A DNA stretch of 64,000 nt from Unio delphinus (Eukaryota > Mollusca > Bivalvia > Unionida > Unionidae), in the NCBI GenBank assembly GCA_029339505.1, contig JAQISU010000179.1, positions 9,690,501-9,754,500 of the forward strand, written 5' to 3'. The translations under genes and the position numbers were made by a program. This document shows, piece after piece, positions 23,965 to 35,864 of the stretch (position 1 is its first letter; every line of letters starts with the position of its first letter). The notes under the pieces were generated by a model, which had not been told where the DNA came from, made no database searches, and saw only the letters and a program-made list of their open reading frames with translations.

Positions 23965-26705
23965 TTAATCATAGAGATGATATCGTTTCTTTCTCGTAGG
24001 AGGAATTTGCATTGAGTAATGATATTTTTTTTTTAAAGTGTAGTTTCTGCATAGTGGACATTTCGGCGACACTGCGATCATATGCCGTCTCACTGCTGTT
24101 TCTCCTGTCAACCACGCATCGTGCATGTATTTGAACAGGATACTTTTCATTTGACCCAGTTTCCCCATGTCCTATACCAGTTAATGTTTATGTGTTTTTG
24201 TTCTACATTATTTTTCCTTATTTATTGTGTGTTCTGTTAGCCATTTGTCTGTAGATTTTGTGTCAATTTACCATAGTTCCTTAGCATCCCTATATTTATA
24301 AAGTAAATCTTTTATCGATCTTAATTTTCTTGGCACCTCTATTAGTTTTATTAGTCTATTATTCCTGTAATGTCGTTTCTCTGCTTCATAGAGAAACCAA
24401 AGTAATAAATATAAAGCCCATGCCAAGCTCTTTTAGGCTCCACTTTAATATCCTTAAACCTGTTTAGAATGTTGGTGCATTTAATTAGGGTCTGGTGGGG
24501 GAGGCCTAGGCCTCCCCTTTTCCCTTCTCTGTATAAAGTGTCTTTGTTGATGTAGTGCATTTTAAATCCCCATAAGTATTTAATAATTTCGTTATCTATT
24601 TTTTAAGTGTTGCATTTTTAATGTCTACCGTTTTTAGTTTGTAATTAAGGTGCACATACATGTAATTTTTTGCAACTTGTGCTCGTTCCATTCAGCATAT
24701 TGGCATTTGTGCCCAAGTTCGCAGTTTTTTTGGTATACTTTCTTTAATTTCCTTCAGTTTCTTTTTCATGTCGTCTTTTCCAAAGATTATACCTAACGTT
24801 TTTATATTGTCTTTAATTAGAGGAGTAAGCAGCCCGTGTTTCTTATCTCTCCAGTTTCCTATTAATAAAATTTCTGTTTTTTCGGGATTGATCTTAGATC
24901 CTGTAACTTTCCCAAATTTTTCAAATTCCTTTATTAGTTATTTATAGGATTTTCCATTTTGGATAAAGTTTGTACAATCGTCAGCGTGTTGCATCATCTT
25001 CACTTCTTCTTTGATATTTGGAACTTTGATCCCTACTATTTTTTGGTTGCTTATAATTTTGATACTTAGTATTTCGATTGCTATTACGTATAATAGCATA
25101 GATAGTGGGCATCCCTGCCACCGATCTTTGAACTTCAAATTTATCCGTTTTTGCCCAATTTACCTGTACAATTGAGTTTATATCCTTATACAGGATTTTG
25201 GTCCAGTTTTGGAAGTTTTCTCCAAAGTAAAATTTTTCTAGTTTCTTATATAGGTAATTTTGCTCAAGTCTGTCAAAGGCTTTTTCCTGGTCAATTAGTA
25301 CCATAGCACTAGTAGTACCAGTTATATTTATGTGTTCTATAATAGTTTTAATGTTTAGAATGTTGTTTTGTATGTCCCTACCTTTTGGCCCGCTAGTTTG
25401 GTTTATATTTATGATTGAATCAAGACACTCTTTGACCCTTTCAGCTAATATTTTACTAATAATTTTATAATCAATATTAAGGAGTGAGATGGGTCTCCAA
25501 TTTTTAATTTCATCCCTATTACCCTTTCCCTTATATATTAATGTTATCATTCCCTCCCTCATGGTGTTAGACATGTTTATATTCCTTAATGCAATGTTAT
25601 TGTATAACCATTCTAAAACTGGCGACAACTCCCCGCAGAATTTTTGATAGAATTCTGCTGAGAGTCCATCTCTCCCTGGTGATTTATTTTTGGATAATTT
25701 CCCTACTGTCGCTATGATTTAGTCTTGCGAGATAAATTCCTCACATTTGTTTCTATGTTCTGAGGTAATTTTCTCACATTTCGTCTCTCGTAAGTACGTT
25801 CTATATCTTCGTCTGCTATCGTCTGTGAAGTATATAGGTCCTTGTAGTAGCTCTGTATGTAATCCAGTATTTGAGTTTTGTCCGTCAGTACCTCCCTTCC
25901 CGTGTTTAATGTTTCTAATGTTCTCCCCCCCCCCCTTCTTATTTCCTCCCTTTTATATAGCCCTTCTGCGTATTCATATAGTTTTGTAAAAATACCTGCT
26001 TTAATTTCCCTCCCTTTATAGTGTTCTTTTTTTAAATTTGCTAATCTTAATATTAGTGTTTCTTTTGTGCTCTGGGTTGTTGTTGTGTTTATTAAATTTT
26101 CTAAAGCTTCTATTTCTAATTTAATTTTCCTAGTCCTTATTTTTGAATGATATAACGCTATCTTCCGAAATGTAACTTTTAGTTTGTCCCACTCTTCTAT
26201 AATATCTATGTTCCCATTATTTTTAAAATCTTCTATTTCCCTTTTAATATCTTTTTTAAATTTATCATTTTCTAATATTTTAGTGTTTAATTTCCATGAT
26301 CCCCTCACCCCATTTAGTTCTTTTTTTAATTCCTACTTCTAAAAAAAATAGTTTATGGTCCGAAATTTTATAATCTGAGATCCCTGCTTTTATATATTTA
26401 TTTGTTCCAAAAGATGTGCCCCAAAATTTATCTATTCTACTCGCTCTTTCATTCCTGTATGTGTAAGTGTATTCCACCCTTGGCAAATTTAAACGTCTGT
26501 ATATGTCAATCAAATTTAGTTACTTTATGGTGTTTTTCATTATATCGTTAATGCTTAAGTCATCGTATGTCAGTTTTCCCTTTCTGTCTATTTCGTCCCC
26601 ATCCCAGTTAAAATCCCCTCCTATTATCAAATTTTCCGTTGTGTAGTTTTTTTAAGTATTTCATAGTTGTGCTGCAAATGCTACTTTCAAATTGGTTTTG
26701 ACTGG

Positions 26706-26791
<86 letters not shown>

Positions 26792-27103
26792 AAAAGTGAT
26801 TGTTTCCCATTTTCAAATGAATTAGTCTACCCTTAAAAAAACTCCCCTTTCCCATTTACATCCCACTTTATTTTTAATCATAATTGCTACCGCTGCACCT
26901 TTATCTCCTCCTTCATAGTTGTTGCTAATTATTATACAGTCCATCTCCCTTTCGAGTTGTTCCTTTATTTCGTCCGTTATTCTACTGTGTGTTTCTTGTA
27001 TGAACAGTAAGTCAAAGTCCCCTATTTGTGTAAATTTTGTTACTTTTTCTTCGCTTAACCCATTTACATTTATGGACAACAAACAGAAGTTTTGTTCTTC
27101 CAT
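23965..27103 (-). pseudogene. LINE ORF2 (endonuclease and reverse transcriptase), broken
   Basis: The ATG at 27103 opens an exonuclease-endonuclease-phosphatase domain: LLSINVNGL near the start, DLLFIQETHS, then GGDFNWDGDE near 26625, DKFWG and SDHKLF near 26360. The reverse transcriptase has LIYKGKGN, WRPISLLNIDYKIISKILAE, MVLIDQEKAFDRLEQ and, in another frame, QGCPLSMLLY and HADD at the catalytic box, where YADD or FADD is usual. The C-terminal part has GGLGLP and, near 24060, SPKCPLC. The (AT)n run at 26708-26788 interrupts the endonuclease region. At least five frame breaks occur. In a live element this protein nicks target DNA and reverse transcribes its own RNA at the nick. Confidence 0.88.
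26708..26788. repeat. (AT)n microsatellite inside the LINE endonuclease region
   Basis: About 80 bp of alternating AT. Endonuclease coding homology is visible on both sides, so it grew after insertion or in an already dead source copy. Confidence 0.95.
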
Positions 27104-27149
27104 TTGTGTTTTTTTTTTTGTCCCAGGTGGTCGCTTATTCTAGTGGTTA

Positions 27150-28341
27150 TAAGGTTAGTGGCTATTGTTTAAAACTTAAATCCCTACATCTTCCCCCTTT
27201 TGAGGGGATCCCGGCTCATCCTTTGCTGGTTTTACTGTGCTATCTAAAAGTTCAAAGTCACTGGTGACTTGCGAGGTAAATAGCGTTTCTCTAAATTTAT
27301 CCCCCATGTCCATTTCCTCAGGGGTTGTGTCTAAGGTGTCTATGGTAGTCCCTATTGGACTCCCCCCCCCCTTCGGGTGATTTCTGGGTGTCCCCTAGGT
27401 TTATTATTTTGGGCTTTTTCTGCGGTCAGACATCGTTTTCCCCTCCCTTTTCCCTTGTTCCTTCCTCCAAAGATTTAGACAGGGCCTCTTGCTTCTTTTG
27501 TGGTTCCTGACTCGACGTTGTTTCTTCTAAGGATGTGGATAGATTTACCGCCTTCCTTTTTGTTGATTATTTTGCCCGTATGGGGGTTGATGTTTCAACC
27601 GGTGTCATGTGTTCTGATATATTGAAGGAACCAGCCGGTTCTTCATGCGTTAGAACTTCAAAGGGGTTGATGGTTGTGAAAAAGGGCATCGTTTTTTTGG
27701 GTGTCTTACTGTGAGTCTTGATGGGCGTAAAAAATATCCACCCATTTTTCCCCTACTTCTGGGGTTTTGTCCTTTGCTTTTGCTTGGTCTGATTTGTCTG
27801 GGGTTTTGGGGTTTTCTTGGGTTTTGTTAAGGGTTCCAGCTGTTGCATCCGCGTAAGTTTTCCCCTTTTGCTGAGTGTCCTGTCCCTTACACTCCCAAGG
27901 GCCGTATCCCATTTCCCCGCACTTTGGGCACTTCCTGTCTAGTTCACAATTCCTGTACCAGGAACGTAAACGGAAGCTCATGCAGTAGAAGAAAGGCGGG
28001 ATCTTTTTCGCATCTTCCTTCTCCACTTTGATGATCCTTACTCCAGATGTAATAGTGCTGTACCCCCAGTAATTTGCCGGTTTGTTCCCCATGCTGTGTA
28101 CTTCAAAACGGTTCAGCAGCTTTGACTCCAATTCGTGCGTCTCTATTTGGTAGGGGATTTCCCTTTCGAAGGGGGGCGCTTCGTGAGCATGGGCTGTTTT
28201 CCCTTTCATATTAAAGGTCTCACATTTGAGTAGTGGTGTATACTGGTCTTTAGGGTACAACATGAAGCGTTTCGGCCCGGCGTTTTGTAACGCGGCGATT
28301 TTGGTCATGTCGGTCCCCATGGCTTTGTAGAGCTGCCAAAC
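27150..28341 (-). pseudogene. LINE ORF1 (RNA-binding, zinc knuckle), broken
   Basis: A 212-codon frame (to 27706) contains a hydrophobic/charged domain with KTAHAHEAPPFEREIPYQIE, then CPKCGEMGYGPWECKG, a CCHC-like zinc knuckle in which the histidine position is replaced. An acidic, lysine- and proline-rich tail follows. Further ORF1-like sequence continues in other frames to about 27150. L1/Tx1-type ORF1 proteins coat the element RNA. The frame enters directly from the left end of the insertion without an ATG, which supports 5' truncation. Confidence 0.78.
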
Positions 28342-28410
28342 CAACCAAATACATACTGGCCACCAAGTATAAACATATGTGCTGCGGAAAAAAATGGCCT
28401 TAAACCGCCA
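28342..28410 (+). mobile_element. SINE family A, right part of the split copy
   Basis: It begins with the right target duplication CAACCAAATACATACT (28342-28357) and continues GGCCACCAAGTATAAACATA, then GTGCTGCGG and ATGGCCTTAAACC. This matches the 3' part of the family body (TGGCCGCCATGTATAGCC, then GTGCTGAAAAATGGCGTTAA). Confidence 0.8.
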
Positions 28411-28546
28411 GAAGACCAGTCATATAAATGGGTCATATTGCGTGTTAGCAGCCAATCGCCGATCGCTGTGTTTGTGTGATTAAGAGATGTATCTGCTTTT
28501 AACAAATATTTTCACGCAATATTTGTTACATTATGCCGAGTAAATA

Positions 28547-29402
28547 CAGTCGACTCCACTTAACTGCACATCGGTTAACTGCACACGCCGGATAAATGCA
28601 CGTAGTCACGCCGGTCTCGTTTTTTTCCCCATGCTTTTCAATGGGAACAAACTTCGGATAACTGCACTTCGCTTAAACGCACACTCCGGATAATAGCACG
28701 ATAAATTTCTGTCCGTGACATTATTCAATACAATTTTACTCCGGTTAACTGCACAATGTATATTCATGATCATGCCGACAATTAAGATGGTAAATGCGAC
28801 ATTGTAAATGATTGACGTGTAAAGTACGCCATAGGTGGTATATACATGTATATCCGCGCCCATTAGGAAGCAATAGCGTGGGAAAAATCATAGTACAGCA
28901 TGGGAAACATTGCTCCAAACCCAAAAATGGATGGTTGGAAAGATGGAAAATGCGCAACGGAATTCAATTTAAACGACAACACGGCGAAAAACAGGATGCA
29001 GACGACTTTGGAGCTGAACGCTTTTTCTGTCGGAGATGACCCATCAATATCTGACAGCCGTTTTCGAATAACAAGCAATCTATAGAATTTCAAGAAATTC
29101 GCTATAATTTCTTGATTCATTGGTTGAATCATTGAAATTGTGTTCGGAGGAAGGAACACAAGCTCAACATTTAAGGAAGAGTTAAAAGAGTGGATTCTAA
29201 TCATTGTTTAATTTATTCTTCACATATATTTGTGCCTTGCTGACTTAAAGCTGTACTGTACCTTCGGTTAACTGCACACTCCGGTTAACTGCACACTTCG
29301 GTTAACTGCACACTCCGGTTAACTTTACAACTACAGTCGACTCTGGTTAACTGAACACCCTCGAGCCCGTTGCAAGACTGTGCAGTTAACCAGAGTCGAC
29401 TG
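28547..29402. mobile_element. pogo/Tigger-like DNA transposon remnant with rearranged interior
   Basis: TA dinucleotides at 28545-28546 and 29403-29404 flank terminal inverted repeats beginning CAGTCGACTC (21 of the first 24 bases match). Subterminal CGGTTAACTGCACAC motifs are repeated inside both ends, but near the right end they stand in left-end orientation. About 28915-29020 on plus encodes GWLERWKMRNGIQFKRQHGE, a CENP-B-type helix-turn-helix. About 29175-29090 on minus encodes VELVFLPPNTISMIQPMNQE, the C-terminal part of a DDE domain. The two domains are on opposite strands, so an internal inversion with loss of the catalytic core occurred. Non-autonomous and dead. Confidence 0.83.
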
Positions 29403-29415
29403 TAGTTGTAAAGTT
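29321..29415. repeat. Perfect 33-bp inverted repeat (hairpin)
   Basis: Arms at 29321-29353 and 29383-29415 are exact reverse complements with a 29-nt spacer. Each arm contains TACAGTCGACTCTGGTTAAC, the transposon terminal sequence, but the symmetry extends 11 bp beyond the flanking TA into what should be host DNA. Confidence 0.93.
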
Positions 29416-29554
29416 CTTGACGTATTGTCCACTAGTAGGGGCAGGTGCTCTTTTCCAAGATTACACTGAGGTGGGCGGTTCAGGCTGGTCAGGGCGGTTA
29501 TCGATCACTCACCTCTTCAATTACAAGTTTATAATGCTCAATGGACTAAGTTAC

Positions 29555-29757
29555 TATGGTTTCCCTCCGTCTCTTTGTCTGCGTGGACTCGAGTCTCGGA
29601 CTCTGCCAATGTGAGTATGTGAGAAAGCTTGCCGGTAGCTTCTCGTGGGTTATTGGTTCTTTCCGGGGGTTTTATTGGGTTCTTCCTCCACCATTAATTT
29701 TGACCACCATGTATAGCTTATCCTGTGCTGAAAAATGGCGTTCAACGCTATAGCAAC
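29555..29757 (+). mobile_element. tRNA-derived SINE, family A (5'-truncated or degraded head)
   Basis: The body is clear from TCTGCGTGGACTCGAGTCTC through GTGAGAAAGCTTGCC and CTTCCTCCACCATTAATTTT to GAAAAATGGCGTTCAA. The box A part of the head is lost. No target duplication seen. Confidence 0.8.
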
Positions 29758-29759
29758 AA

Positions 29760-30590
29760 CTGTAACTTTAACTGACACATCCCAGAAATTAGACGCAACA
29801 CCATCCCCCACAGGTTCCATTATATATATAAAACAATATGTAGTCTGTCTACCTAAAACAAACGGATGACAAGAAAAGAGTAAGAATCAAGTCCGCCAAA
29901 ACGAAGAAAATGCGAATGTTTCTAAACTAACAAAAAGAGAAAAGAAAAGAAAATGTCGAGGTCTTATATGTGTCAGTCCAATAAACTACTAGCGCTGTAT
30001 GGGGTATCTTTCAAATCGTGACACATAATTGTTGAGTTACAAGCGTGTACAGGAATAAGAGGACGCTTAATGGGAATGGAGATCAAAAGCCACTTCATCG
30101 CCTGGAGGAACATATTGATCGTAGGCCAAATTTTATTTACACAGGAAACGCTTATCTGAATGTAATTCACGTGTTATTGTACATGTACTCACTTTACACA
30201 GCACAATCAATAAATTTGCATTTCAAATTTTATAAGATAGGACAAGTCAACACCATACTGTGACGAACGTTTTTCTTGCGTTCTTTTTCCGCACATCTTA
30301 ATAGTTTTGTTCGATTTGTACAAATGTATACAGGCAAGCCCTAAAAAAAAAACACGCACTTCTATATAAACTATTTTTTAGCAGGTTATAGTATTTATCA
30401 TAGTTGGATATGACGTAAATGAATCTCAATCACATTACATTTGTATTTATATAAATTAAACTTATAATTATTTAAACCGACTACTAATCTCAGAATAGAT
30501 TTACATTCCGAGTGTGCGATATATTTTCAAGTATATGTATGAAAGTTCCATGCCCCAAATATAGTAATTTGTATTAAAATAATCAGAGGA
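29760..30590. other. No gene seen
   Basis: AT-rich, with short frames without motifs. Confidence 0.4.
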
Positions 30591-30594
30591 ATAG

Positions 30595-31360
30595 ACAGTA
30601 TGTTGTAAGTAGCACAATCATTAGAATGCATAGCATGATGTAACATAGTCGTTAGAATGCATAGTATGCTGTAAGTAACACAATCATTAGAATGCATAGT
30701 ATGCTGAAAGTATAAAAAATATGGAATGCATACTATGCTGTAAGTATCCAGACAGGGGTAATTGCACATTATGCTGTAAGTATCGAAACAGGAGTAAATG
30801 TACAGTATTATGTAAGTATCGAAACAGGAGTAAATATATAGTATGATGTAAGTTTCAAAAACAGGGATAATTGCACAATATGTTGTAAGTATCAACACAG
30901 GAGTCAATGCACAGTATCCTGGAAGTATCAAAGCAGGAGTCAATGTACAGTATCCTGTAAGTATCAAAGCAGGAGTCAATGCACAGTATCCTGTAAGTAT
31001 CAAAGCAGAAGTCAATGCACATTATCCTGTAAGTATCAAAGCAGGAGTCAATGCACAGTATCCTGTAAGTATCAAAGCAGGAGTCAATGCACAGTATCCT
31101 GTAAGTATCGAAACAGGAGTAAATATATAGTATGATGTAAGTTTTAAAAAACAGGGATAATTGCACAGCATGATGTAAGTATCAAAACTGGGGTAATTGC
31201 ACATTAATCTATAAGTATGGAAACATGAGTAAATGCACAGTATGCAGTATCAAAACAGAAGTGAATACACCGTATGATGTAAGCATAAACAAGTGAATGC
31301 ACAGTATGATGTAAGTATAAAAAAGTGGAATACACAGTATGTTGTAAGTATCATATTCGT
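30595..31360. repeat. 36-bp minisatellite, about 20 copies
   Basis: The core unit is GTATCCTGTAAGTATCAAAG followed by CAGGAGTCAATGCACA. It is most uniform at 30890-31130 and diverged at both sides, with 4-bp and longer indels. As 36 is a multiple of three, long repetitive frames appear on minus; I regard them as artefacts. Confidence 0.9.
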
Positions 31361-31364
31361 CATT

Positions 31365-32545
31365 CAATATCATCTTCAGAACATCACAGGAAACAGAGTT
31401 GTTTCATCACTTCTAACAATAACAATCAAATCGTAAAATTGTCTTGAATTGCATTGCCCATATAATAAATTTAGTTTACCCAACATAGTTCAAGTCCAGA
31501 CTTAAATTATGTTAATGGAATCTTGGCCTGGTAAAAAAAACAAAACCGTCTGATTTGAATGTTGCAGTCAATCCTGGATAACGAAGTAGTCACATTTCGT
31601 GTGTTTTGCATCCAATCGAATGAAGCCAACCCTATTGAGTTCTAGTGCCGTTGAATAAGAGCAACATTATGGACAGGGCGAAGTATTTTCATTTCCGTGA
31701 GAAATCCTGCAGACAAATTTATATTCTAAAGTAAATCGGCACACATATGACCTTCGAAAGGGAAGAAACCTATAGTGCATGCATTGTTATGTCTGTTGCC
31801 AAACATTGAGCTTCTTGACTTGTATTTATTTTCAAAGTTCAATTTTAAATCCTCAAGAATGTTTAATTTTACCATGTGCAAATTTCTAATAATCCAGTCA
31901 AGCATTTTATTATCTATCGGTCGATATTATTTTAAGTTTTGATGCACTGTGTTTTTATGTACCAGTGATGTCCGTTGTAATAAACAGTATGCAGATGTAC
32001 CCTGTCAGGCATGCAGGTACCCTGTCAGACATGCTAATTTACCCGTTAGACACACATGTACCCTGCCTGGCTTGCAATAAACACCATTACCCTTAATGTT
32101 AAGTAGATTGCCGTGATAAATAATTTTAGTCTTACGTTATTTTTGAAGGGTTTATCCTTTGAATCTTTGGGTTGTTTTGAAATTCTTTATGATAACATTT
32201 TACAGAACTTACTTTTTCATGGACACCATGTAACAGCATTATACAGACGTGCCATGAAACCCTCCTCCCACACAGATGCATGCAGGTATGTAGCAGTTCT
32301 AAAAAATATTTATCGTGTACCTGTTTTGTGTGTACAGTCGATGTACCTAATGTTTTCACCTGTTGCTGTTTGTATATTTTATTGTAGACAATTTAAAAAA
32401 AAAAACAACAACCATTTAAGATCTTTTGTTTTAACTAGTAAGAAAAATGTATAAGAATTTGTGCTTTTAACTGTTATCGTAATGTACTAACAAGAAATAC
32501 AGATTATTGTTATGTAATGATGTTAAATGTGTTCCATCGTTCTTT
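31365..32545. other. No gene seen; short ACCCTGTCAG repeat
   Basis: TGTACCCTGTCAGGCATGC-type motifs recur about four times at 31993-32070. The 113-residue frame at 32113 has no recognisable domain. Confidence 0.4.
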
Positions 32546-32554
32546 TTTAACTGT

Positions 32555-32720
32555 GAAAGTCAGAAAATGTGGTACCTCATTTCGTAGTGCATCCGACTCG
32601 CAATCCATGGGTTGTGGTTTCAATACCCGCGCAGTTCAGCCAGGACCGACTACCCTAGTGTCTTTCTTGGAAACACATTTAGCTCACACTGGCATCAAAA
32701 CAGTCATTTCATTTTCAAAA
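32555..32720 (+). mobile_element. Possible degraded tRNA-derived SINE, third family
   Basis: GTAGTGCATCCGACTCGCAA and GGGTTGTGGTTTCAATACCC look like a worn tRNA-like D-arm/anticodon region and box B. They are followed by CCCTAGTGTCTTTCTTGGAA, resembling a CCTTGGGCAAGACACTT-type body block I recall from marine invertebrate SINEs. The match is weak. Confidence 0.35.
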
Positions 32721-32724
32721 TGGG

Positions 32725-33358
32725 TGTGGGGTGGGGGTAGGGGCAACGTTAATATCATTACCATCCGCGTCTTGAACTGTAAAATTGTTATCAGTGTTAT
32801 TAGGACATAGCAAATGCATTTAGGTTACATACGCTGAGTAAGGAGTGTTTTAGAAGCTGTTCCTGGTTTAGTTAGTATTTGACAACAGTGAGTAACTTCG
32901 TAGTAGGCCTTACCTGGTTACCAAGTCACAGCATCACGTACAAAGTTGAAAGTATAATACAGACAACGTTGGAAAGGCATATAGGACGGCAAAACCCATC
33001 CTTCAGTGTCGATGTAAATGTATTCTGCTCTGTTAATGCCAGAAGGTGGTATGAATCATCCGTGTATCATTCAGTTAGGTCCCAACATCGTAATAAATAG
33101 CAGGTCACATTCCAATTTGAACATGAAAAGGCAAATTTTCATATCATATCCGGATTAAAACCGACAGAGCGTATTGTAACAACGCATGGCTGCCCGATCG
33201 ATATATGCCGTCTTCCTGTCATGTGCATGGATCAGAGGCCACTTTTATCTAGCTGCCTTCGGTAAGATTATCGTATACAAATGCTTCGCAGTCTTTTCCG
33301 ATTTAAACCGTGATGAGAATTTGTTATAATAAAATAATCGCCAAGTAAATGGGAACTT

Positions 33359-33360
<2 letters not shown>
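32725..33360. other. No gene seen
   Basis: Short frames only. Confidence 0.4.

Positions 33361-33361
<1 letters not shown>

Positions 33362-33414
<53 letters not shown>
33362..33414. repeat. (GA)n microsatellite
   Basis: About 53 bp, pure. Confidence 0.97.
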
Positions 33415-33416
<2 letters not shown>

Positions 33417-35425
33417 GCCAAAAGCAAAAACTTAACAAAAAACCTAAAACATAAGCATAGTGTGGTGACTGATGGTTCCAAACCAGATTAGAGGATTACT
33501 GGGGAAACAATGCATTTGAAATAAGGAAGCAACCGAGATAGATCACTGGGTGAAACTAAAATATATCAGCTTAATTTGTAGAACAATATTTCAAATTTAA
33601 CTTTCAAATAAATGGAGCTCTTTGATGGTTACAATAAGGAGACGTAGAAAATTTTAAAAAGAAAATAAAACAAAACAAAAACACAAAATATATGACAAAA
33701 TAGACAAAAAGCAGAAATTATTCCACATAAAAACAGATGTGATTGACTATGACACACGATCACAAGTCATTGACAATAACGCATTTAATGAAATGCAGAT
33801 ATTGATATTTACAATATTTGGTTCACATTTCGAAACAAACATTTATCATAAATATGAAAAAGACAACTCAGAGAAAACATCAAAGTCCATCATAAACTAG
33901 GAGAGCACAGAACGGTCCATCATAAATATGAAAAAGCATAGAAACATCTAACATAAATATAATAACGACATAGAAAGTGCAAATAATGAACATATGCAAC
34001 ACAAAGATATGGAAGCTAAAGAGGTTTCATTTTGTTTGGTGCTCCCAGACAGATAAATAAGCTAGGGAAAAACGTAATACTAAAGAAATAAAATTATTTT
34101 TTTAAAAAATCAATGGTGTCAGATAATTATTGTCCGATATATTAAACATGGATTTACATGTTTGCATTAACAGTCATCACTGATCCACTTGACAAATATA
34201 TAACGTTATATATGTACAATAGTATGCTTACAAACAGTAATATTTTTTTAACGATTTTGTTATTAATTTTTAATCATTTGCTTCCAAGGTAGCATGAACA
34301 TAAGCCAGATAAAATTATAAGGATAAAATTATACATTAAATACATTAGCAGTTTTGGAGTGAATTTACTTGTATATGAATAAGTTCTCGAGAAATTTTGA
34401 AATTTATTATTATTATTTTTTTCTGAAATAAAACGCTCAGGCTATTACTATGCGAATTTGAACTACGAATATAAATGTTATCTACTGCAGTAACATTTAT
34501 GTAACTTTGAACTTTGATACTTTTAGGAATATAACAAATCATTTTAAATAAACATATCAATTAAGCTAAAGCGTCTTTATTTGCCAAATACTGCATGTTT
34601 GTCCGAGGTTAACCGGAAGTCAACTCAGGTGATTTGGTAGGCGGATCTATCCATCATCTTCCGTAAGGTTAATTAAGCAGTCAACTCCACGATCAGTAAA
34701 GAGTACTATTTTCGTTAAATAAATCGTCTTAAGTACGCGTGTAGGAAAGTGAGGGACACAGAAGAAGAGAGACTAGACTTCAAAGGTAGGTGCGAACCTC
34801 GAAATAAGCACAAATAGAACCAAGATAGTTCTGTACGGACTACATTGTGGAAAGAATGTGCAGACTGCAACCAATCTGTGGATGACTAGAAAAGGCTTGA
34901 AAAGTGAGTGAGAGAAGGAAAGATAATGAAACATAGACCGATTACCAGCAGTGATTTGGGAAAGCTGATGCTGTCATGCCGGAAATCTAAGTTCGATCAG
35001 TACTCGATGATGTGATGAAATTTGTTCAATAAGTAATAGAATGGCTAAATGAATTTCGTTTAATTTTTCATTTCTATTTCTGAGAGAAAGCAAATCATTC
35101 ACATGTAATTTTCTGTTTTGTTTCTATAATTGATTAAATTGTTGTATTTTACATATGAGAGGTCATGTTATTCTACTCTACATCTCTGTTAGTCCTTAAT
35201 TTCATATTTTATGTTTATTAATTACTTGATCACGTCAATAACACTGATCATCTCGTAGATAATGATAGCCAAAAACATTTCGGAGTGGGAGGATCTCACA
35301 CATATCCACCGCTCAACAACAGATGACTTCTAATTTGTCAAGTAAAGTAATGATGTCGATAAAATAGCGGAGGAATGACGGGACAGACGCAAAACCATTT
35401 GCATTAATGTGAAATCCCAGTAAAA
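33415..35425. other. AT-rich intergenic DNA, no gene seen
   Basis: Loose repeats of CATCATAAATATGAAAAAG occur near 33846, 33888 and 33918. No coding motif or RNA gene noticed. Confidence 0.4.
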
Positions 35426-35429
35426 ATAT

Positions 35430-35860
35430 AGTGGGCCACTATGGCGTCAAGAAGAATTAAAAACGATGAAATATAACATATGTGGGACTATAGCGGCACA
35501 AGGGATGGGGACTGTTCATGTTACAAAGGTCATGGGCGTCTCTGTCGACAAGGGGAATTTAACATGGGGAAATCTTGGACCTGTATAGCGACCCAAATCT
35601 ATTGGGCCTGACTAGCGACAAAACTATTAGGTCTGTTCAGCTTCAAGGGGTATCGAACAAAGGGATGTATAGCGACAATGGATTGTGACGGTATATTGAC
35701 AGCAGGAATGGAACAGATGGGGTGACGTCGCGGTACTGGACATTGGCAACAATCTTTCAAGTGGCAAACTTCAATCGAGCGCAACAGTGTCAGCAGAACA
35801 AAAATAAAAGTTGTTATGCTTGGCGAAGCGGGACATATAACTTGAGAGACATGGACAAAA
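35430..35860. repeat. Highly diverged G-rich tandem repeat
   Basis: Variants of GGACATATAGCGACAAGGG recur every 30-40 bp (for example 35493, 35582, 35613, 35664), suggesting an old minisatellite. Confidence 0.45.
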
Positions 35861-35864
35861 AAAC

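Larger units (their letters stand above)
22825..28341 (-). mobile_element. L1/Tx1-type non-LTR retrotransposon, degenerate (about 5.5 kb)
   Basis: On minus the order is ORF1 with a zinc knuckle (28341-about 27150), ORF2 endonuclease (27103-26280), reverse transcriptase (25628-24938), C-terminal region with a CPLC motif (24560-23965), then about 1.1 kb of 3' untranslated DNA ending in (CA)n and an A-rich tail at 22825-22870. It is flanked by a perfect 16-bp target duplication. The 5' end lies within the ORF1 reading frame, so the copy is probably 5'-truncated. Several frameshifts and stops make it inactive. Clade assignment rests on the L1-like reverse transcriptase motifs and the L1/Tx1-style ORF1. 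Confidence 0.9.

Noticed and set aside
30527..31204. Cysteine- and tyrosine-rich repeat frames on minus
   Set aside because: Produced by the 36-bp minisatellite. The apparent periodic cysteines only reflect the repeat unit.
30595..31360. CRISPR array
   Set aside because: Repeats are contiguous without unique spacers, and the sequence is eukaryotic. The same holds for all other tandem arrays here.
32113..32454. 113-residue coding frame
   Set aside because: No motif. Low-complexity lysine/asparagine end comes from an A-rich run. Indistinguishable from chance.
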